A stretch of 64,000 nucleotides of DNA from SAR116 cluster bacterium AG-390-L20 (GCA_003278095.1 QCHB01000004.1:1-64000), one strand, 5' to 3'. Positions 33,526-44,973 are shown, numbered from the stretch's first letter. Notes: generated from the sequence alone by a model not told the origin. Program-made: numbers and translations.

Positions 33526-36500
33526 ATGAAATTTAAAAGACAATTTACAAAAAAAGGAAATGATGCTTATGCAGGTCTGGAGTTCAAAACTACTTCGAGC
33601 GAAATTAAAAATCCAGATGGAACTATAGTTTTTAGTGCTCCAAACATTGAAGTTCCTGGCAACTATTCTCAAGTTGCAGCAGATATAATTGCACAAAAAT
33701 ATTTTCGTAAGGCAGGTGTTCCCGCTTTTGTTAAAAAAGTAGAAGAAAAAAATATTCCTAATTGGTTATGGCGATCTGAGCCTGATACGGAAAAGTTAAA
33801 TAAAATACCAAAAGATAAAAGATATAAAGGCGAAGAGTCGGCTAAACAAGTTTTTGATAGATTAGCAGGAACATGGACCTATTGGGGATGGAAAGGTAAA
33901 TATTTCACCACAGAACAAGATGCAAAAATATATTTTGACGAAATGAGGTTTATGCTTGCGGCTCAAATGTGTGCACCAAACTCACCACAATGGTTTAATA
34001 CAGGGTTACATTGGGCATACGGAATAGATGGTCCAAGTCAGGGACATTATTATGTTGATTTTGAAACAAAAAAATTAGTGAAATCACAATCATCCTACGA
34101 ACATCCTCAACCTCATGCATGTTTTATTCAATCTGTTCAAGATGACCTCGTAAACGAAGGCGGAATTATGGATCTTTGGGTAAGAGAAGCTAGACTTTTT
34201 AAGTATGGATCTGGAACTGGATCAAATTTTTCAAAATTAAGAGGTAGTACCGAAGGTTTATCTGGTGGTGGAAGATCGTCAGGGATGATGAGTTTTTTAA
34301 GAATCGGTGACAGAGCAGCCGGAGCCATTAAATCTGGTGGAACGACGAGAAGAGCCGCAAAGATGGTAACTGTTGATATAGATCATCCTGACATTGAAGA
34401 ATATATCAATTGGAAAGTTGTTGAGGAACAAAAAGTTGCTGCATTAGTTGCGGGATCAAAATTAACAGCTAAAAATTTAAAGTCTGTAATGGATGCTTGT
34501 AATTTAGATAGTTATGGTGACAAAGAAAGATTAAACCCTAAAATCAATACTGAACTTAAAAAAGCAATCTTAAATTGCCGTGCGGTTATGATACCAGAAA
34601 ACTATATCCAAAGAGTTATGCAATTTGCTGGTCAAGGGTTTAAGGAAATTGAGTTTCAAACCTATGATACAGATTGGGATAGTGAGGCATATTTAACAGT
34701 TTCTGGGCAGAATTCTAATAATTCGGTAAGAGTGAGCAATGAATTTTTAGAAAAAGTTCAGCAAAAAGGTGAATGGGACCTCATAAGAAGAACAGATGGA
34801 GGTGTTCACAAAACAATTAATGCACCCGACTTGTGGTCTAAAATCTCTGAGGCGGCGTGGGCCTGTGCAGACCCTGGGCTTCAATATGATACTACTATCA
34901 ATGAGTGGCATACTTGTCCAGAAGCTGGAAGAATAAATGCTTCTAATCCGTGTTCAGAGTATATGTTTATTGATGACACAGCATGTAACTTAGCATCTAT
35001 AAATTTATTGCAATTCAAAAAAGATGACTCATCTTTTGATATAGAGGCGTATGAATATACTACCAGGCTGTGGACATTAACTCTCGAAATTTCTGTAATG
35101 ATGGCACAATTTCCTTCAAAAGAAATTGCGCAAAAATCTTATGAATACAGAACGCTTGGATTAGGATATGCAAATATAGGTGGTTTACTAATGTCTTGGG
35201 GTATTCCTTACGATAGTGATCAAGGAAGATCCATATGTGCGGCACTTACATCTATAATGACTGGTATTTCATATGCAACATCAGCAGAAATTGCTGGAGA
35301 ACTTGGTCCATTTCCAAAATATAACGAAAACGCAAATAGTATGTTGAAAGTTATTCGTAATCACAAACGAGCTTCAGAAGGTAAAACTAGAGGCTACGAA
35401 GATTTATCTATTAATCCAGTTCCTCTTATGTCTCAAGATTGCCCAGATCCAAATTTAATTTCTGCTGCTAAAGAGGCGTGGACAAAAGCTTTAGCTCTGG
35501 GTGAAAAGAATGGATATAGAAATGCTCAAGCTACTGTAATAGCACCAACTGGAACAATTGGCCTAGTTATGGATTGTGATACTACTGGTATAGAACCAGA
35601 CTTTGCTATGGTTAAATTTAAAAAATTAGCTGGTGGTGGATATTTTAAAATTATAAACCGAGTGGTTCCTGAAGCTTTAGCACATTTAGGATATGACGCA
35701 GATCAAATTGACGATATGCAAAGATACGCAGTTGGAGCTGGTAGCCTAAAAGATTGTCAAGCAATTAGCCATAATGCATTGATTTCAAAAGGATTTACCA
35801 ACAAAGAAATTAAGTTAATTGAAGACTCTTTAGAGTCTGCATTTGATATTAAATTTGTATTTAATCAATTTACTCTAGGTGAAGAATTTTGTAAAAATAC
35901 ATTAGGCATATCTACAGAACAAATGAATGATTTCACATTTAATATGTTAGAGTTCTTAGGCTTCACTGCTGAAGAAATTGACGTTGCAAATATTCATGTT
36001 TGTGGTGCAATGACACTTGAAGGCGCACCCCACTTAAATAAAGATCATCTTGATGTATTTGATTGTGCTAATGTTTGTGGTCGAATAGGCAAAAGATTTT
36101 TATCTGTAGACAGTCACATTAAAATGATGGCAGCCGCACAGTCTTTTATATCTGGTGCCATTTCTAAAACAATCAATATGCCAAATGATGCTTCTATAGA
36201 TGACTGTAGCGATGCATATATGCTTTCTTGGCAACTGGGTATTAAAGCTAATGCACTATACAGAGATGGTTCAAAATTAAGTCAACCACTTAACTCCGCC
36301 TTACTAGATGAAGACGATATCAGTGAAGATCAAGACAACATCACAAATGAACAGGATATAACGAAACGTACAAGTGAAGTTGTTGAAAAAATTGTAGAAC
36401 GATTTGTAAGAGCTGAAAGAGATAAATTACCTCATAGAAGAAAAGGCTATACGCAAAAAGCAACAGTAGGAGGTCATAAAGTTTATCTAAGAACTGGTGA

Positions 36501-37137
36501 ATACGAAAATGGAAAATTAGGTGAAATATTTGTTGATATGCACAAAGAAGGAGCTGCATTTAGATCATTGATGAATAACTTCGCTATTGCCGTATCTATT
36601 GGATTACAGTATGGAGTGCCTTTAGAAGAATTTGTAGAAGCTTTTACTTTTACTCGTTTCGAGCCGCAAGGAATGGTTACTGGTAACGATACAATAAAAA
36701 TGTCAACATCGATTTTAGACTATATTTTTAGAGAATTAGCCATATCCTACCTAGATAGAAATGACTTAGGCCACGTTGGACCAGAGGATTTAGATTCAAG
36801 TACAACAGGTTCAGGAAATAGCAAGTCCTTAATTTCAGAAAAAGTAGCAAGTAGAGGTTTTGTCAGAAGGGAGCTCAAAGTTGTCTCAGGTGGCACAAAT
36901 AACGTAACAGTAATGCCGCAAACAACCTCACTTAAAGAAGATAAAATTGAAATAAATACTGATGATACTACTGTCGTTATTAATGAGGCAAAGGCTCCAA
37001 ACCTAGCTCAAGAAATTGAGGCTAAAATAAAAGGCTATGAAGGAGAAGCATGTGGTGAGTGTGGTAACTTTACACTTGTGAGAAACGGAACATGTATGAA
37101 ATGTAATACATGTGGTGCCACTTCTGGCTGTTCATAA
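33526..37137 (+). CDS. nrdJ: Vitamin B12-dependent (class II) ribonucleotide reductase
   Basis: This 1203-aa enzyme makes deoxynucleotides using adenosylcobalamin. It has an N-terminal extension typical of the long NrdJ form, the active-site NPCSEYMF (Asn474, Cys476, Glu478), glycine-rich substrate loops ([13 protein letters not shown]) and a C-terminal Cys-rich tail [22 protein letters not shown] with zinc-like spacing plus final Cys that re-reduces the site. AAGG lies eight bases upstream. No class I genes are in the window. Upstream NrdR-like and DnaA boxes suggest control by dATP level and replication state. Confidence 0.97.
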   Translation: MKFKRQFTKKGNDAYAGLEFKTTSSEIKNPDGTIVFSAPNIEVPGNYSQVAADIIAQKYFRKAGVPAFVKKVEEKNIPNWLWRSEPDTEKLNKIPKDKRYKGEESAKQVFDRLAGTWTYWGWKGKYFTTEQDAKIYFDEMRFMLAAQMCAPNSPQWFNTGLHWAYGIDGPSQGHYYVDFETKKLVKSQSSYEHPQPHACFIQSVQDDLVNEGGIMDLWVREARLFKYGSGTGSNFSKLRGSTEGLSGGGRSSGMMSFLRIGDRAAGAIKSGGTTRRAAKMVTVDIDHPDIEEYINWKVVEEQKVAALVAGSKLTAKNLKSVMDACNLDSYGDKERLNPKINTELKKAILNCRAVMIPENYIQRVMQFAGQGFKEIEFQTYDTDWDSEAYLTVSGQNSNNSVRVSNEFLEKVQQKGEWDLIRRTDGGVHKTINAPDLWSKISEAAWACADPGLQYDTTINEWHTCPEAGRINASNPCSEYMFIDDTACNLASINLLQFKKDDSSFDIEAYEYTTRLWTLTLEISVMMAQFPSKEIAQKSYEYRTLGLGYANIGGLLMSWGIPYDSDQGRSICAALTSIMTGISYATSAEIAGELGPFPKYNENANSMLKVIRNHKRASEGKTRGYEDLSINPVPLMSQDCPDPNLISAAKEAWTKALALGEKNGYRNAQATVIAPTGTIGLVMDCDTTGIEPDFAMVKFKKLAGGGYFKIINRVVPEALAHLGYDADQIDDMQRYAVGAGSLKDCQAISHNALISKGFTNKEIKLIEDSLESAFDIKFVFNQFTLGEEFCKNTLGISTEQMNDFTFNMLEFLGFTAEEIDVANIHVCGAMTLEGAPHLNKDHLDVFDCANVCGRIGKRFLSVDSHIKMMAAAQSFISGAISKTINMPNDASIDDCSDAYMLSWQLGIKANALYRDGSKLSQPLNSALLDEDDISEDQDNITNEQDITKRTSEVVEKIVERFVRAERDKLPHRRKGYTQKATVGGHKVYLRTGEYENGKLGEIFVDMHKEGAAFRSLMNNFAIAVSIGLQYGVPLEEFVEAFTFTRFEPQGMVTGNDTIKMSTSILDYIFRELAISYLDRNDLGHVGPEDLDSSTTGSGNSKSLISEKVASRGFVRRELKVVSGGTNNVTVMPQTTSLKEDKIEINTDDTTVVINEAKAPNLAQEIEAKIKGYEGEACGECGNFTLVRNGTCMKCNTCGATSGCS

Positions 37138-37152
37138 ACTAAAGGATTTTTA

Positions 37153-37623
37153 ATGAATAATGACGTCAATTCTAAATTAGAAGAATTAAACATTCAACTT
37201 GATGAGCCAAGTTCTCCGGCCGGTAGCTATGTCCCATTCGTCATTTCGAATAATCTAGTTTTTATCTCAGGACAATTGCCTTTTATAAATGGTGAACTGA
37301 CCATAAAAGGAAAAGTTGGAGATTTAGTATCTCTAGATGATGGTATAAAAATGGCAGAAGCTTGTGCCAAAGCTTTATTAAGTCAGCTTAAGTCAGCTTG
37401 TGGTGGAAATCTCAATAAAGTCAAGAGGGTTGTAAAATTGGGGGGATTTGTAGCATCAACTCCTGACTTTATAGATCAACCGAAAGTAATTAATGGTGCA
37501 TCAGACTTGTTTGTAAAAATATTTGGCGAAAAAGGGAAACATTCACGCTTTGCCGTTGGGACGGCTTCACTTCCTCTAAATGTTCCTGTTGAAATTGAAG
37601 GTGTTTTTGAGATTGAAAATTAG
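37153..37623 (+). CDS. RidA/YjgF-family protein
   Basis: This 156-aa trimeric-barrel protein has the RidA pattern VFISGQLP, KRVVKLGGFVASTPDF and HSRFAVGTASLPLNVPVEIEG, including the conserved Arg in HSRFA. The length matches the longer subgroup next to alphaproteobacterial metabolic genes. RidA proteins hydrolyse reactive enamines and imines from PLP enzymes; whether this one does is not shown. It lies 15 bp after nrdJ with AGGA in place and may be co-transcribed. Confidence 0.88.
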   Translation: MNNDVNSKLEELNIQLDEPSSPAGSYVPFVISNNLVFISGQLPFINGELTIKGKVGDLVSLDDGIKMAEACAKALLSQLKSACGGNLNKVKRVVKLGGFVASTPDFIDQPKVINGASDLFVKIFGEKGKHSRFAVGTASLPLNVPVEIEGVFEIEN

Positions 37624-37656
37624 ACTATATTTTCTTAGTTCTCAAAAGACAAACTA

Positions 37657-38799
37657 ATGAAATGTGAACTAGTATCTAGCTTATCCGACATTGATAAAAG
37701 TGATTGGGATTCATTAAATAGAAGTGACCACCCTTTTACTTCATATGATTTTTTAAATTCATTGGAGATTTCAGAGTCTGTATCACCTAAAACTGGCTGG
37801 AATCCTAGGCACATAATTGTAAAAGATGATAAAGGAAACATAGTAGGTGCTTCTCCTAATTATTTGAAAATGCATTCGTATGGGGAATATATATTTGATC
37901 ACGCTTGGGCAAATGCCTTTGAGAATGCTGGTGGCCAATATTATCCAAAATCACTCTCAGCCATACCTTTTACCCCCGCAACAGGGCCTAGAGTTCTAAT
38001 TGATCCAAAAAATCCTGATAGTGATAAAATATTTGAATTAATAATAAATATGTTTGAAATAATAGTTGAAAATAATAATTTAAGCTCTGCACATCTTAAT
38101 TTTATTACAGATAAATTAAATAAGAAGTTAAAAAATGAAAAATGGATCAAGCGAAAAGGTCTTCAATTTCATTGGCATAATAGAGACTATAATTCATTTG
38201 ATGATTTTTTGAGTAAGTTGAAAAGTTCAAAAAGGAAAGCTATTAGAAAAGAGCGAAGAACTATTATGAATAATAATTTAGTTATTCAAAAGGTAACTGG
38301 TAATGAGTTGAACAACGAAATTTGGGATTCATTTTATAATTTTTATCTCAATACTATAGATAAAAAATGGGGTGGGGCATATTTAACAAAAAATTTTTTT
38401 TACTTAATCAATAAAACTATGAAAAATAAAATTTTGTTAATAATAGCAAAGCAAAATAGCAAAATCGTAGCTGGTGCATTAAATTTTATTGGTAGCAATA
38501 CTCTTTATGGAAGAAATTGGGGCTCTATAGTTGACATCCCATTTTTACATTTTGAACTCTGCTATTATCAGGCTATAGAATATGCAATAGATAACAACAT
38601 CAAAAAAGTAGAAGCAGGTGCACAAGGTCATCATAAAATACAAAGAGGCTATGTTGCTGAGTCAACATATAGCAGACACTTAATTCAAAATGAGTCTTTT
38701 GCAAAAGCAGTAAGAAATTTTGTACAATTGGAAGCAAAAGAAATTGACAAACAGATACAACTCATTAATGAACAAGGTTCGCCATATTCAAATATTTAA
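37657..38799 (+). CDS. FemAB-like GNAT protein (DUF482, peptidogalycan-type)
   Basis: This 380-aa protein matches the DUF482/COG3146 FemAB-like family: GASPNYLKMHSYGEYIFDHAWANAF, FTPATGPR, a NRDYNSFDDFLSKLKSSKRKAIRKERR helix and VEAGAQGHHKIQRGY near the C-terminus. Two tandem GNAT folds are expected. The family is annotated as putative peptidoglycan-related acyltransferases, but the activity is unknown. It follows the RidA gene by 33 bp and converges on clpA. Confidence 0.85.
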   Translation: MKCELVSSLSDIDKSDWDSLNRSDHPFTSYDFLNSLEISESVSPKTGWNPRHIIVKDDKGNIVGASPNYLKMHSYGEYIFDHAWANAFENAGGQYYPKSLSAIPFTPATGPRVLIDPKNPDSDKIFELIINMFEIIVENNNLSSAHLNFITDKLNKKLKNEKWIKRKGLQFHWHNRDYNSFDDFLSKLKSSKRKAIRKERRTIMNNNLVIQKVTGNELNNEIWDSFYNFYLNTIDKKWGGAYLTKNFFYLINKTMKNKILLIIAKQNSKIVAGALNFIGSNTLYGRNWGSIVDIPFLHFELCYYQAIEYAIDNNIKKVEAGAQGHHKIQRGYVAESTYSRHLIQNESFAKAVRNFVQLEAKEIDKQIQLINEQGSPYSNI

Positions 38800-38800
38800 A

Positions 38801-41125
38801 TTAAGTTAACTCGGGTGTATCTTTACTTTTAAATTTAGACCCAATAATTTTCTTTTTTTTATCTTTATTACCTGAACCTTCTGTCTTAAGAATTAACTTA
38901 TCTTTTGATAAATCTACATTAACAATACCACCATCAACTAATCTTCCAAACAATAGCTCTTCAGCCAACGGCTTTTTTATATGTTCTTGAATAACTCTAC
39001 CTAAAGGTCTGGCACCAAATGTTTTATCATAACCTTTTGTTGCTAACCAATCTCGAGCTTTGTCCGTTAATACTACTGAAACACCTTTTTCAGATAATTG
39101 TACTTCTAATTGCATAATAAATTTATCAACAACCATTCTAACAACTTCTAAAGGTAAATATCCAAACGGGATTATTGCATCTAGTCTGTTTCTAAATTCG
39201 GGTGCAAAGAGTTTGTCAATAGCCTCACCATCAGCACCTTCACGACTTTCTTGTTTGAAACCAATTGCTGCTTTTGATAACTCTTGTGCTCCCGCATTAG
39301 TAGTCATTATTAGTATTGTATTTCTAAAATCTATGGACTTACCATTATTATCCGTTAGTTTACCATGATCCATAACCTGCAAAAGTAAGTTAAATAGATC
39401 AGGATGAGCTTTCTCAATTTCGTCTAATAATAGTACCGAATGAGGATTCTGATCAATAGCGTCGGTTAAAAGACCACCTTGATCGAATCCTACATAACCT
39501 GGGGGAGCACCTATTAATCTAGAAACAGTGTGTCTTTCCATATATTCTGACATGTCAAATCTGATGAGTTTTACACCTGTAGCCTCAGCTAATTGCTTTG
39601 CAACTTCAGTTTTACCAACACCTGTTGGCCCAGAGAACAAGTAACAACCAACAGGCTTCTCACCTTCTCTTAAACCTGCCCTAGACAATTTAATGCTTGA
39701 AACCAATTCCGTAACTGCTTTGTCTTGTCCATAAACCATTCTTTTTAAATCATCTTGTAACTTAGAAAGTGCTTTTCTGTCGTCTGTTGAGACATTTCTA
39801 GGAGGAATTCTTGCAATTAATGCAATAGTCTCTTCTATTTCAGCCTTGCCTATAATACGCTTGCGCTTAGACTTATTTTTCAGCATTTGTGCAGCTGCTG
39901 TTTCATCTATAACATCTATGGCTTTATCAGGTAATTTTCTATCATTTATGTACCTAGCAGATAATTCAACTGCCGTTTTGATAGCTATATTTGTGAATTT
40001 TAACTTATGATGTTCTTCATAACGCGATTTAAGTCCCATTAAAATTTTTACTGTGTCATCAACATTTGGTTCTGCAACATCTATTTTTTGAAAACGCCTA
40101 ACTAATGCCCTATCTTTATCAAAATAACCTCTATATTCTTTATATGTAGTTGATCCTATACATTTTAATCCACCATTTTGAAGTGCTGGCTTTAGTAAGT
40201 TAGAGGCATCCATTGCACCACCGCTGGTAGCTCCAGCTCCAATTATGGTATGTATTTCGTCAATAAACAATATGGCATTTTGATTAGATTCGATTTCCTT
40301 CATAACAGCTTTTAGCCGCTCCTCAAAATCGCCTCTGTATCTAGTTCCTGCAAGCAACGCACCCATATCTAAAGCATATATTTCAGAATTTAGTAAAACT
40401 TCTGGTACATTTCCTTTTACAACTCTATCAGCCAAACCCTCAGCAATAGCAGTTTTACCAACTCCAGGGTCACCAACCAACAAAGGATTATTTTTGGTTC
40501 TTCTACACAAAACTTGAATAGTTCTGTCTAGTTCCCGTTGTCTACCTATTAAGGGATCAATTTTTCCTTCAGCTGCCTTTTCATTTAAGTTTACAGCATA
40601 TTTATCTAAAGCTTTTTCAGATTTTTTGTTTTCTGTATCTTCTACATCACTTTCAGCACCAGAAGGTGAAGTGGATTTTGAGTAATTTGGATCTTTTGCT
40701 AGACCGTGACTAATAAAACTAACTGCGTCAAGACGTTTCATATCTTGTTTTTGTAGCAAGTAAACTGCATAACAATCTCTTTCAGAGAACATTGCTACTA
40801 AGATATTGGCACCAGTTGCTTCGGTTCTGCCAGAAGATTGAGTATGTATTACAGCTCTTTGTACAACTCTTTGAAATCCAGCTGTAGGTTGCGTATCAGC
40901 TTCAGAATCTGACGTAATAATTGCCTTTAAATCTTCTTTTAAATATTTATTTATATCCTCTCCTAAAGTTTTTACATTGACTGAACAGGCTTTTAAAACC
41001 TCAATAGCGTCTTGATCCTCTAATAAAGCAAAAAGTAAATGTTCTAATGTAGCAAACTCGTGCTTTAACGAAGATGCATTTGTCATTGCTCGTCTTAAAG
41101 TTTCTTCTAAAGGTTTAGATAGCAT
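38801..41125 (-). CDS. clpA: ATP-dependent Clp protease ATPase ClpA
   Basis: ClpA (774 aa) unfolds substrates for ClpP. It has the N-terminal Clp_N repeats (to about 145), two AAA+ modules with Walker A GDPGVGKT (218-225) and GPTGVGKT (499-506), Walker B FIDE, and a C-terminal D2-small domain. An IGF loop (AAIGFKQ) for ClpP docking is visible. AGGA precedes the start. It is immediately downstream of clpS, the standard pair. Confidence 0.97.
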   Translation of the reverse strand: MLSKPLEETLRRAMTNASSLKHEFATLEHLLFALLEDQDAIEVLKACSVNVKTLGEDINKYLKEDLKAIITSDSEADTQPTAGFQRVVQRAVIHTQSSGRTEATGANILVAMFSERDCYAVYLLQKQDMKRLDAVSFISHGLAKDPNYSKSTSPSGAESDVEDTENKKSEKALDKYAVNLNEKAAEGKIDPLIGRQRELDRTIQVLCRRTKNNPLLVGDPGVGKTAIAEGLADRVVKGNVPEVLLNSEIYALDMGALLAGTRYRGDFEERLKAVMKEIESNQNAILFIDEIHTIIGAGATSGGAMDASNLLKPALQNGGLKCIGSTTYKEYRGYFDKDRALVRRFQKIDVAEPNVDDTVKILMGLKSRYEEHHKLKFTNIAIKTAVELSARYINDRKLPDKAIDVIDETAAAQMLKNKSKRKRIIGKAEIEETIALIARIPPRNVSTDDRKALSKLQDDLKRMVYGQDKAVTELVSSIKLSRAGLREGEKPVGCYLFSGPTGVGKTEVAKQLAEATGVKLIRFDMSEYMERHTVSRLIGAPPGYVGFDQGGLLTDAIDQNPHSVLLLDEIEKAHPDLFNLLLQVMDHGKLTDNNGKSIDFRNTILIMTTNAGAQELSKAAIGFKQESREGADGEAIDKLFAPEFRNRLDAIIPFGYLPLEVVRMVVDKFIMQLEVQLSEKGVSVVLTDKARDWLATKGYDKTFGARPLGRVIQEHIKKPLAEELLFGRLVDGGIVNVDLSKDKLILKTEGSGNKDKKKKIIGSKFKSKDTPELT

Positions 41126-41127
41126 TA

Positions 41128-41475
41128 TTATTCCTTCTCTAACTGTACTTGTAAAGGATGCTCATATTTACGGGCATAATTCATTACTTGCATTGCTTTT
41201 GTTTCTGCTAAATCATATGTATAAATCCCACAAACACCAACCCCACGTTGGTGAACATGAAGCATAATTTGAGTTGCTTCTTCTCTATTTTTTTGAAAAA
41301 ATTTTTCTAAAACTTCAATCACAAATTCCATTGGCGTATAATCGTCATTCATCATCAATACCCTGTAAAGAGATGGAATTTTTGTTTTTGGCTTTGTAGC
41401 CAATTTTGTATTTCCATCAATCTCATCATTCTCATCATTATCTTTACTCATAACTGATGATGGGATAGTTTTCAT
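41128..41475 (-). CDS. clpS: ATP-dependent Clp protease adaptor ClpS
   Basis: ClpS delivers N-degron proteins to ClpA. The core shows [24 protein letters not shown], the [28 protein letters not shown] segment and a C-terminal [10 protein letters not shown]. The start at 41475 (115 aa) has GAG six bases upstream; an ATG at 41451 and a TTG at 41517 are alternatives. The N-terminal tail is long and acidic. The aat gene at 31.6 kb makes its substrates. Confidence 0.95.
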   Translation of the reverse strand: MKTIPSSVMSKDNDENDEIDGNTKLATKPKTKIPSLYRVLMMNDDYTPMEFVIEVLEKFFQKNREEATQIMLHVHQRGVGVCGIYTYDLAETKAMQVMNYARKYEHPLQVQLEKE

Positions 41476-41827
41476 GTTATGCTCTATATAAAATTTTAAC
41501 GTTTTACTGCTATTCAATGTCTTTGGACTTTCAGATTGATATAGATATTATATTATTAATATAATAACGATATTAACGTTCAACAAGTTTAAGTTTATAA
41601 TTTTTTTAATATACTCTTCCATAATTATTGCTTGTATTTTATACTAAATATAGTGTTTTGTTAAAAAAGTAATCTAAATGATGTGTATTTTATTTAGTTT
41701 AGATTATATTTTTTTAATATTTATGCTAAAGAACATTATTAAATTTTATCTTTAGATTTAAAGTTTGCTTAGAAATTATATTAATATGGTTAATATCCAT
41801 AAAATCTTATCATACAAAAAAGAGAAT

Positions 41828-43039
41828 ATGTCTTATTTGAAAAAGCTAAAGTTAATTTCTATTTTTATTTTAACTTCTCTAATTTTTGTATCTACTGCTA
41901 ACGCTAAATATGCTTCTTTTGTTATAAATGAAAACACCAAACGTATTTACCATAATACCAATGCTGATACGCGAAATTATCCAGCTTCTTTAACAAAAAT
42001 CATGACTTTATATATGATATTTGATGCACTAAAATCTAAAAAAGTCTCTATGAACACTAAATTTAAAGTTTCTAAACGTGCAACAAGACAACCACCTTCT
42101 AAATTAAATCTTGCTGCAGGCTCTAAAATTACCGTTAAAAATGCGATTTTGGCTTTGATCACTAAATCAGCAAATGATGTGGCTACAGTTGTAGCAGAAA
42201 ACCTAGGAAAATCTGAAAGAAATTTTGCTAAACTAATGACTAAAAAAGCCAAAAAACTAGGTATGAATCGTACAATATTTAAAAATGCGTCAGGCTTGCC
42301 TAATAGGAGTCAATTATCTACTGCAAGAGATATGGCAACTCTCGGTATGGCCATTAGGAAAAATCATCCTAATTTATTTAAATTATTTAAAACTAAATCT
42401 TTTGTTTATAAAGGCATTAAATACACTAACCATAATAATTTATTGGGTAGTTACTCTGGTACTGACGGTATCAAGACAGGTTATACTAATGCTTCTGGCT
42501 TTAATCTTGTAGCTTCAGTTGAAAGAAACGGTCAAAGAATTATCGGTGTTGTTTTTGGTGGTAAAAAAGCAAGGTCACGCGACAAACATATGATTAAATT
42601 ACTTAATAAATACTTTAAAACGGTTCCTTCTAAACCCCTTGTTAGAATGGCAAAACCATCAGAACTTCCTAAAAATCGTCCTAAACTTGCTGTTGTAGAT
42701 AAAAATGTAAAAAGTTTTAATATACCTTCTAAAATTGTCAATCTTTCATCGTCCAATAGTTTACAAGATGAATGGTTTATTCAAATAGGTGCTTTTAAGA
42801 ATAGGTTAAATGCCCATAAAGCCGCCCGTAATGCTAGAAACATTGTTCCAGAGCAGCTTGGTAATTTGCCAGCTTCTCTGAGTAAAATAACTAAAACTAA
42901 CGACGAAAATAAAAGTTTAGAATATCTATGGAGAGTTAGATTTATTGAATTGGCCGAATACCAGGCGCGTTCAGTTTGTGCAGAGTTATGGACTTCAGGT
43001 CTAAGTTGTATTCCCCTTCCTTCAAATAACAAATCTTAG
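41828..43039 (+). CDS. D-alanyl-D-alanine carboxypeptidase with SPOR domain
   Basis: This low-molecular-weight PBP (403 aa) trims the terminal D-Ala of peptidoglycan stems. It has a signal peptide ending at ANA-K, SLTK (Ser54, Lys57), SAN (114-116) and KTG (216-218). A C-terminal SPOR domain starts near WFIQIGAFKNRLNAHKAAR and would bind denuded glycan at the septum. The start is the ATG at 41828; longer reading exists but adds residues unlike a signal sequence. Upstream 300 bp is AT-rich without a recognised gene. Confidence 0.92.
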   Translation: MSYLKKLKLISIFILTSLIFVSTANAKYASFVINENTKRIYHNTNADTRNYPASLTKIMTLYMIFDALKSKKVSMNTKFKVSKRATRQPPSKLNLAAGSKITVKNAILALITKSANDVATVVAENLGKSERNFAKLMTKKAKKLGMNRTIFKNASGLPNRSQLSTARDMATLGMAIRKNHPNLFKLFKTKSFVYKGIKYTNHNNLLGSYSGTDGIKTGYTNASGFNLVASVERNGQRIIGVVFGGKKARSRDKHMIKLLNKYFKTVPSKPLVRMAKPSELPKNRPKLAVVDKNVKSFNIPSKIVNLSSSNSLQDEWFIQIGAFKNRLNAHKAARNARNIVPEQLGNLPASLSKITKTNDENKSLEYLWRVRFIELAEYQARSVCAELWTSGLSCIPLPSNNKS

Positions 43040-43052
43040 TATTAACATTATT

Positions 43053-44375
43053 CTATGATACTTTTAATATATCGTTCCAATTTGTAGTATAGAAAGGGGA
43101 TTTGTAACCAGACCGCATTCTCCATTTGTCTTCTTCTTTTTTTTCTCTTCTTCGTTGCTTTATAATTCCTTGAGAACCATAAAATATTGTCATTTTTCCC
43201 ATTTTAGCATTTATGCCATCTAAAATTTTCATATGAATATCAGATTGACTAGTATTTATCTTTTCATTTTTATTATATGTGAATAAGTTACTCTGGATGA
43301 TATAATCTTTATTTGTAAAATCTTTTTTTCTTTGTTTTAGATGAAGTAATATAACTCCAATTTTTTTGTAATTATAATTTGGACGATAAAGACTTTCTAA
43401 TAACTTGAATGCTTGTTGAATTATGACAGCTGTATTATTAGTCAAATCATTAAAAATTAATGTTGCGCTATTATTATATTGTAAATCTTTTTTTCTAAAA
43501 CGATTAGTATTAATAAAAACACAAATTTCTCCACATAAACAGTCTTGATGCCTAAGTTTCTCTGCTGCTCTTGCTACATGATTTGCCAATGCTTCTTTTA
43601 GATTATATTTATCATTAATCATTTTGCCAAAAGATCTAGAAACTGTAATAGACTTTTTATTCACTACCTCTTCTAAAGCAAGACAAGAATTTCCTCTTAA
43701 CTCATAAACAATACGTTCACCAACAACTGAAATTAACTTTCTTATCTTACAAGGATCTGATTGTTGTAATTGAAGAGGATTATTAATTCCTATAGACTTC
43801 AAACGGTTAGCCCAACCTTTTGATATTCCCCAAATATCTTCTAACTGAAGATCATTTAATATATTAGTCAATTGATTTGATATCGTTAAAATATAAATAC
43901 CGTTAGACGAATGTTTCTTAGCCATCTTATTTGCTAATTTTGCTAACGTTTTGGTAGGACCTACTCCAATTGAAACAGGTATACCTGTCCATTGATAAAT
44001 AGATTGTCTAATTGTAAACATTTCATCTAATAAAGTTTTATTATTAAATTTTTTTAAACTAAGAAAGGCTTCGTCAATAGAATATATTTCCATATCAGGC
44101 ACAAAATAATTTAGTGAATTCATTACTCGAGAAGACATATCTCCATACAAAGTATAATTTGAAGAATATACCAAAATCTTATTTTGCTTTATCAGTGTCT
44201 TATATAAGTGTAATGGAGCACCCATAGGTATACCTAGAGTTTTTGCTTCATTAGATCTGGCAATAATACAGCCATCATTATTGGATAATACTACGACAGG
44301 CTTATCCCTCAAGGATGGATTGAATACTCGCTCACAGGAAACATAAAAATTATTACAATCAACTAATCCATACAT
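43053..44375 (-). CDS. umuC: Translesion DNA polymerase V subunit UmuC
   Basis: This Y-family polymerase (440 aa) copies past lesions. It has GLVDCNNFYVSCERVF (metal Asp6), SIDEAF (Asp101, Glu102), VSIGVGPTKTLAKLANKMAKK, and the C-terminal UmuC-specific extension. It follows umuD with one base between the stop and start. Transcription should depend on the LexA box in front of umuD. Confidence 0.95.
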   Translation of the reverse strand: MYGLVDCNNFYVSCERVFNPSLRDKPVVVLSNNDGCIIARSNEAKTLGIPMGAPLHLYKTLIKQNKILVYSSNYTLYGDMSSRVMNSLNYFVPDMEIYSIDEAFLSLKKFNNKTLLDEMFTIRQSIYQWTGIPVSIGVGPTKTLAKLANKMAKKHSSNGIYILTISNQLTNILNDLQLEDIWGISKGWANRLKSIGINNPLQLQQSDPCKIRKLISVVGERIVYELRGNSCLALEEVVNKKSITVSRSFGKMINDKYNLKEALANHVARAAEKLRHQDCLCGEICVFINTNRFRKKDLQYNNSATLIFNDLTNNTAVIIQQAFKLLESLYRPNYNYKKIGVILLHLKQRKKDFTNKDYIIQSNLFTYNKNEKINTSQSDIHMKILDGINAKMGKMTIFYGSQGIIKQRRREKKEEDKWRMRSGYKSPFYTTNWNDILKVS

Positions 44376-44376
44376 A

Positions 44377-44886
44377 TCATAAAAAATGAACCGAGCTTGT
44401 AACTACTCCCCAAATTTCCATGTTCATATGATCTTGGATTTCAATTGGTTTGTATAAGTCATTTTCTGGCATCAATATTATTTTACCAGAACGCTTATAT
44501 AATCTTTTAACAGTCATTTGCCCGTCTAAAACAGCAATAATTACTTTCCCATGTGCTGGTTTAATACTTCTATCCACAACCAGAATATCATTATCATTGA
44601 TACCAGCATTAATCATTGAGTCACCGTTAACACGAACAAAAAAGGTTGCCGCTGGACGTTTAATTAAATAACTGTTTAAATCTAAACTTTTTTCTAAGTT
44701 ATCATCTGCAGGAGAAGGAAAACCCGCTGAAACTTTAGAGCTATAAAGAGGAAAAGCTTGAGAACGATTTAAGCACGGCTTAAATACTTCTAGTTTATTA
44801 GGAGTTTTATAGTGTCCATTTTGGGCTAGGATTTTTTTAGTTACTTCTAAATTCATCATTTTTAATTCCAGACATATTTTGTTCAT
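44377..44886 (-). CDS. umuD: UmuD, LexA-type self-cleaving subunit of Pol V
   Basis: UmuD (169 aa) has the S24 peptidase dyad Ser90 (in NGDSM) and Lys127 (VKRL) and a cleavage site Ala54-Gly55 in KVSAGFPSP. Counting from the ATG at 44886, the pre-cleavage arm is 54 residues, longer than the 24 of E. coli; internal Met10/Met11 would shorten it. The first ATG has AGGAG eight bases upstream. Self-cleavage activates UmuC. Confidence 0.92.
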   Translation of the reverse strand: MNKICLELKMMNLEVTKKILAQNGHYKTPNKLEVFKPCLNRSQAFPLYSSKVSAGFPSPADDNLEKSLDLNSYLIKRPAATFFVRVNGDSMINAGINDNDILVVDRSIKPAHGKVIIAVLDGQMTVKRLYKRSGKIILMPENDLYKPIEIQDHMNMEIWGVVTSSVHFL

Positions 44887-44895
44887 GTTTTGTTC
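44881..44895. promoter_or_regulatory. LexA box (GTTC-N7-GTTC) at umuD start
   Basis: GTTCATGTTTTGTTC is the alphaproteobacterial LexA operator with exact seven-base spacing. It overlaps the first ATG of umuD (44884-44886) and lies against the ribosome site (44896-44900). Confidence 0.75.
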
Positions 44896-44973
44896 TCCTA
44901 TAAAATTAACTAAGAGTCAAGTCTTAAAAAAATGTTGAAGTGTTGAAATATGACTGCAACAGAATTGAACAAA

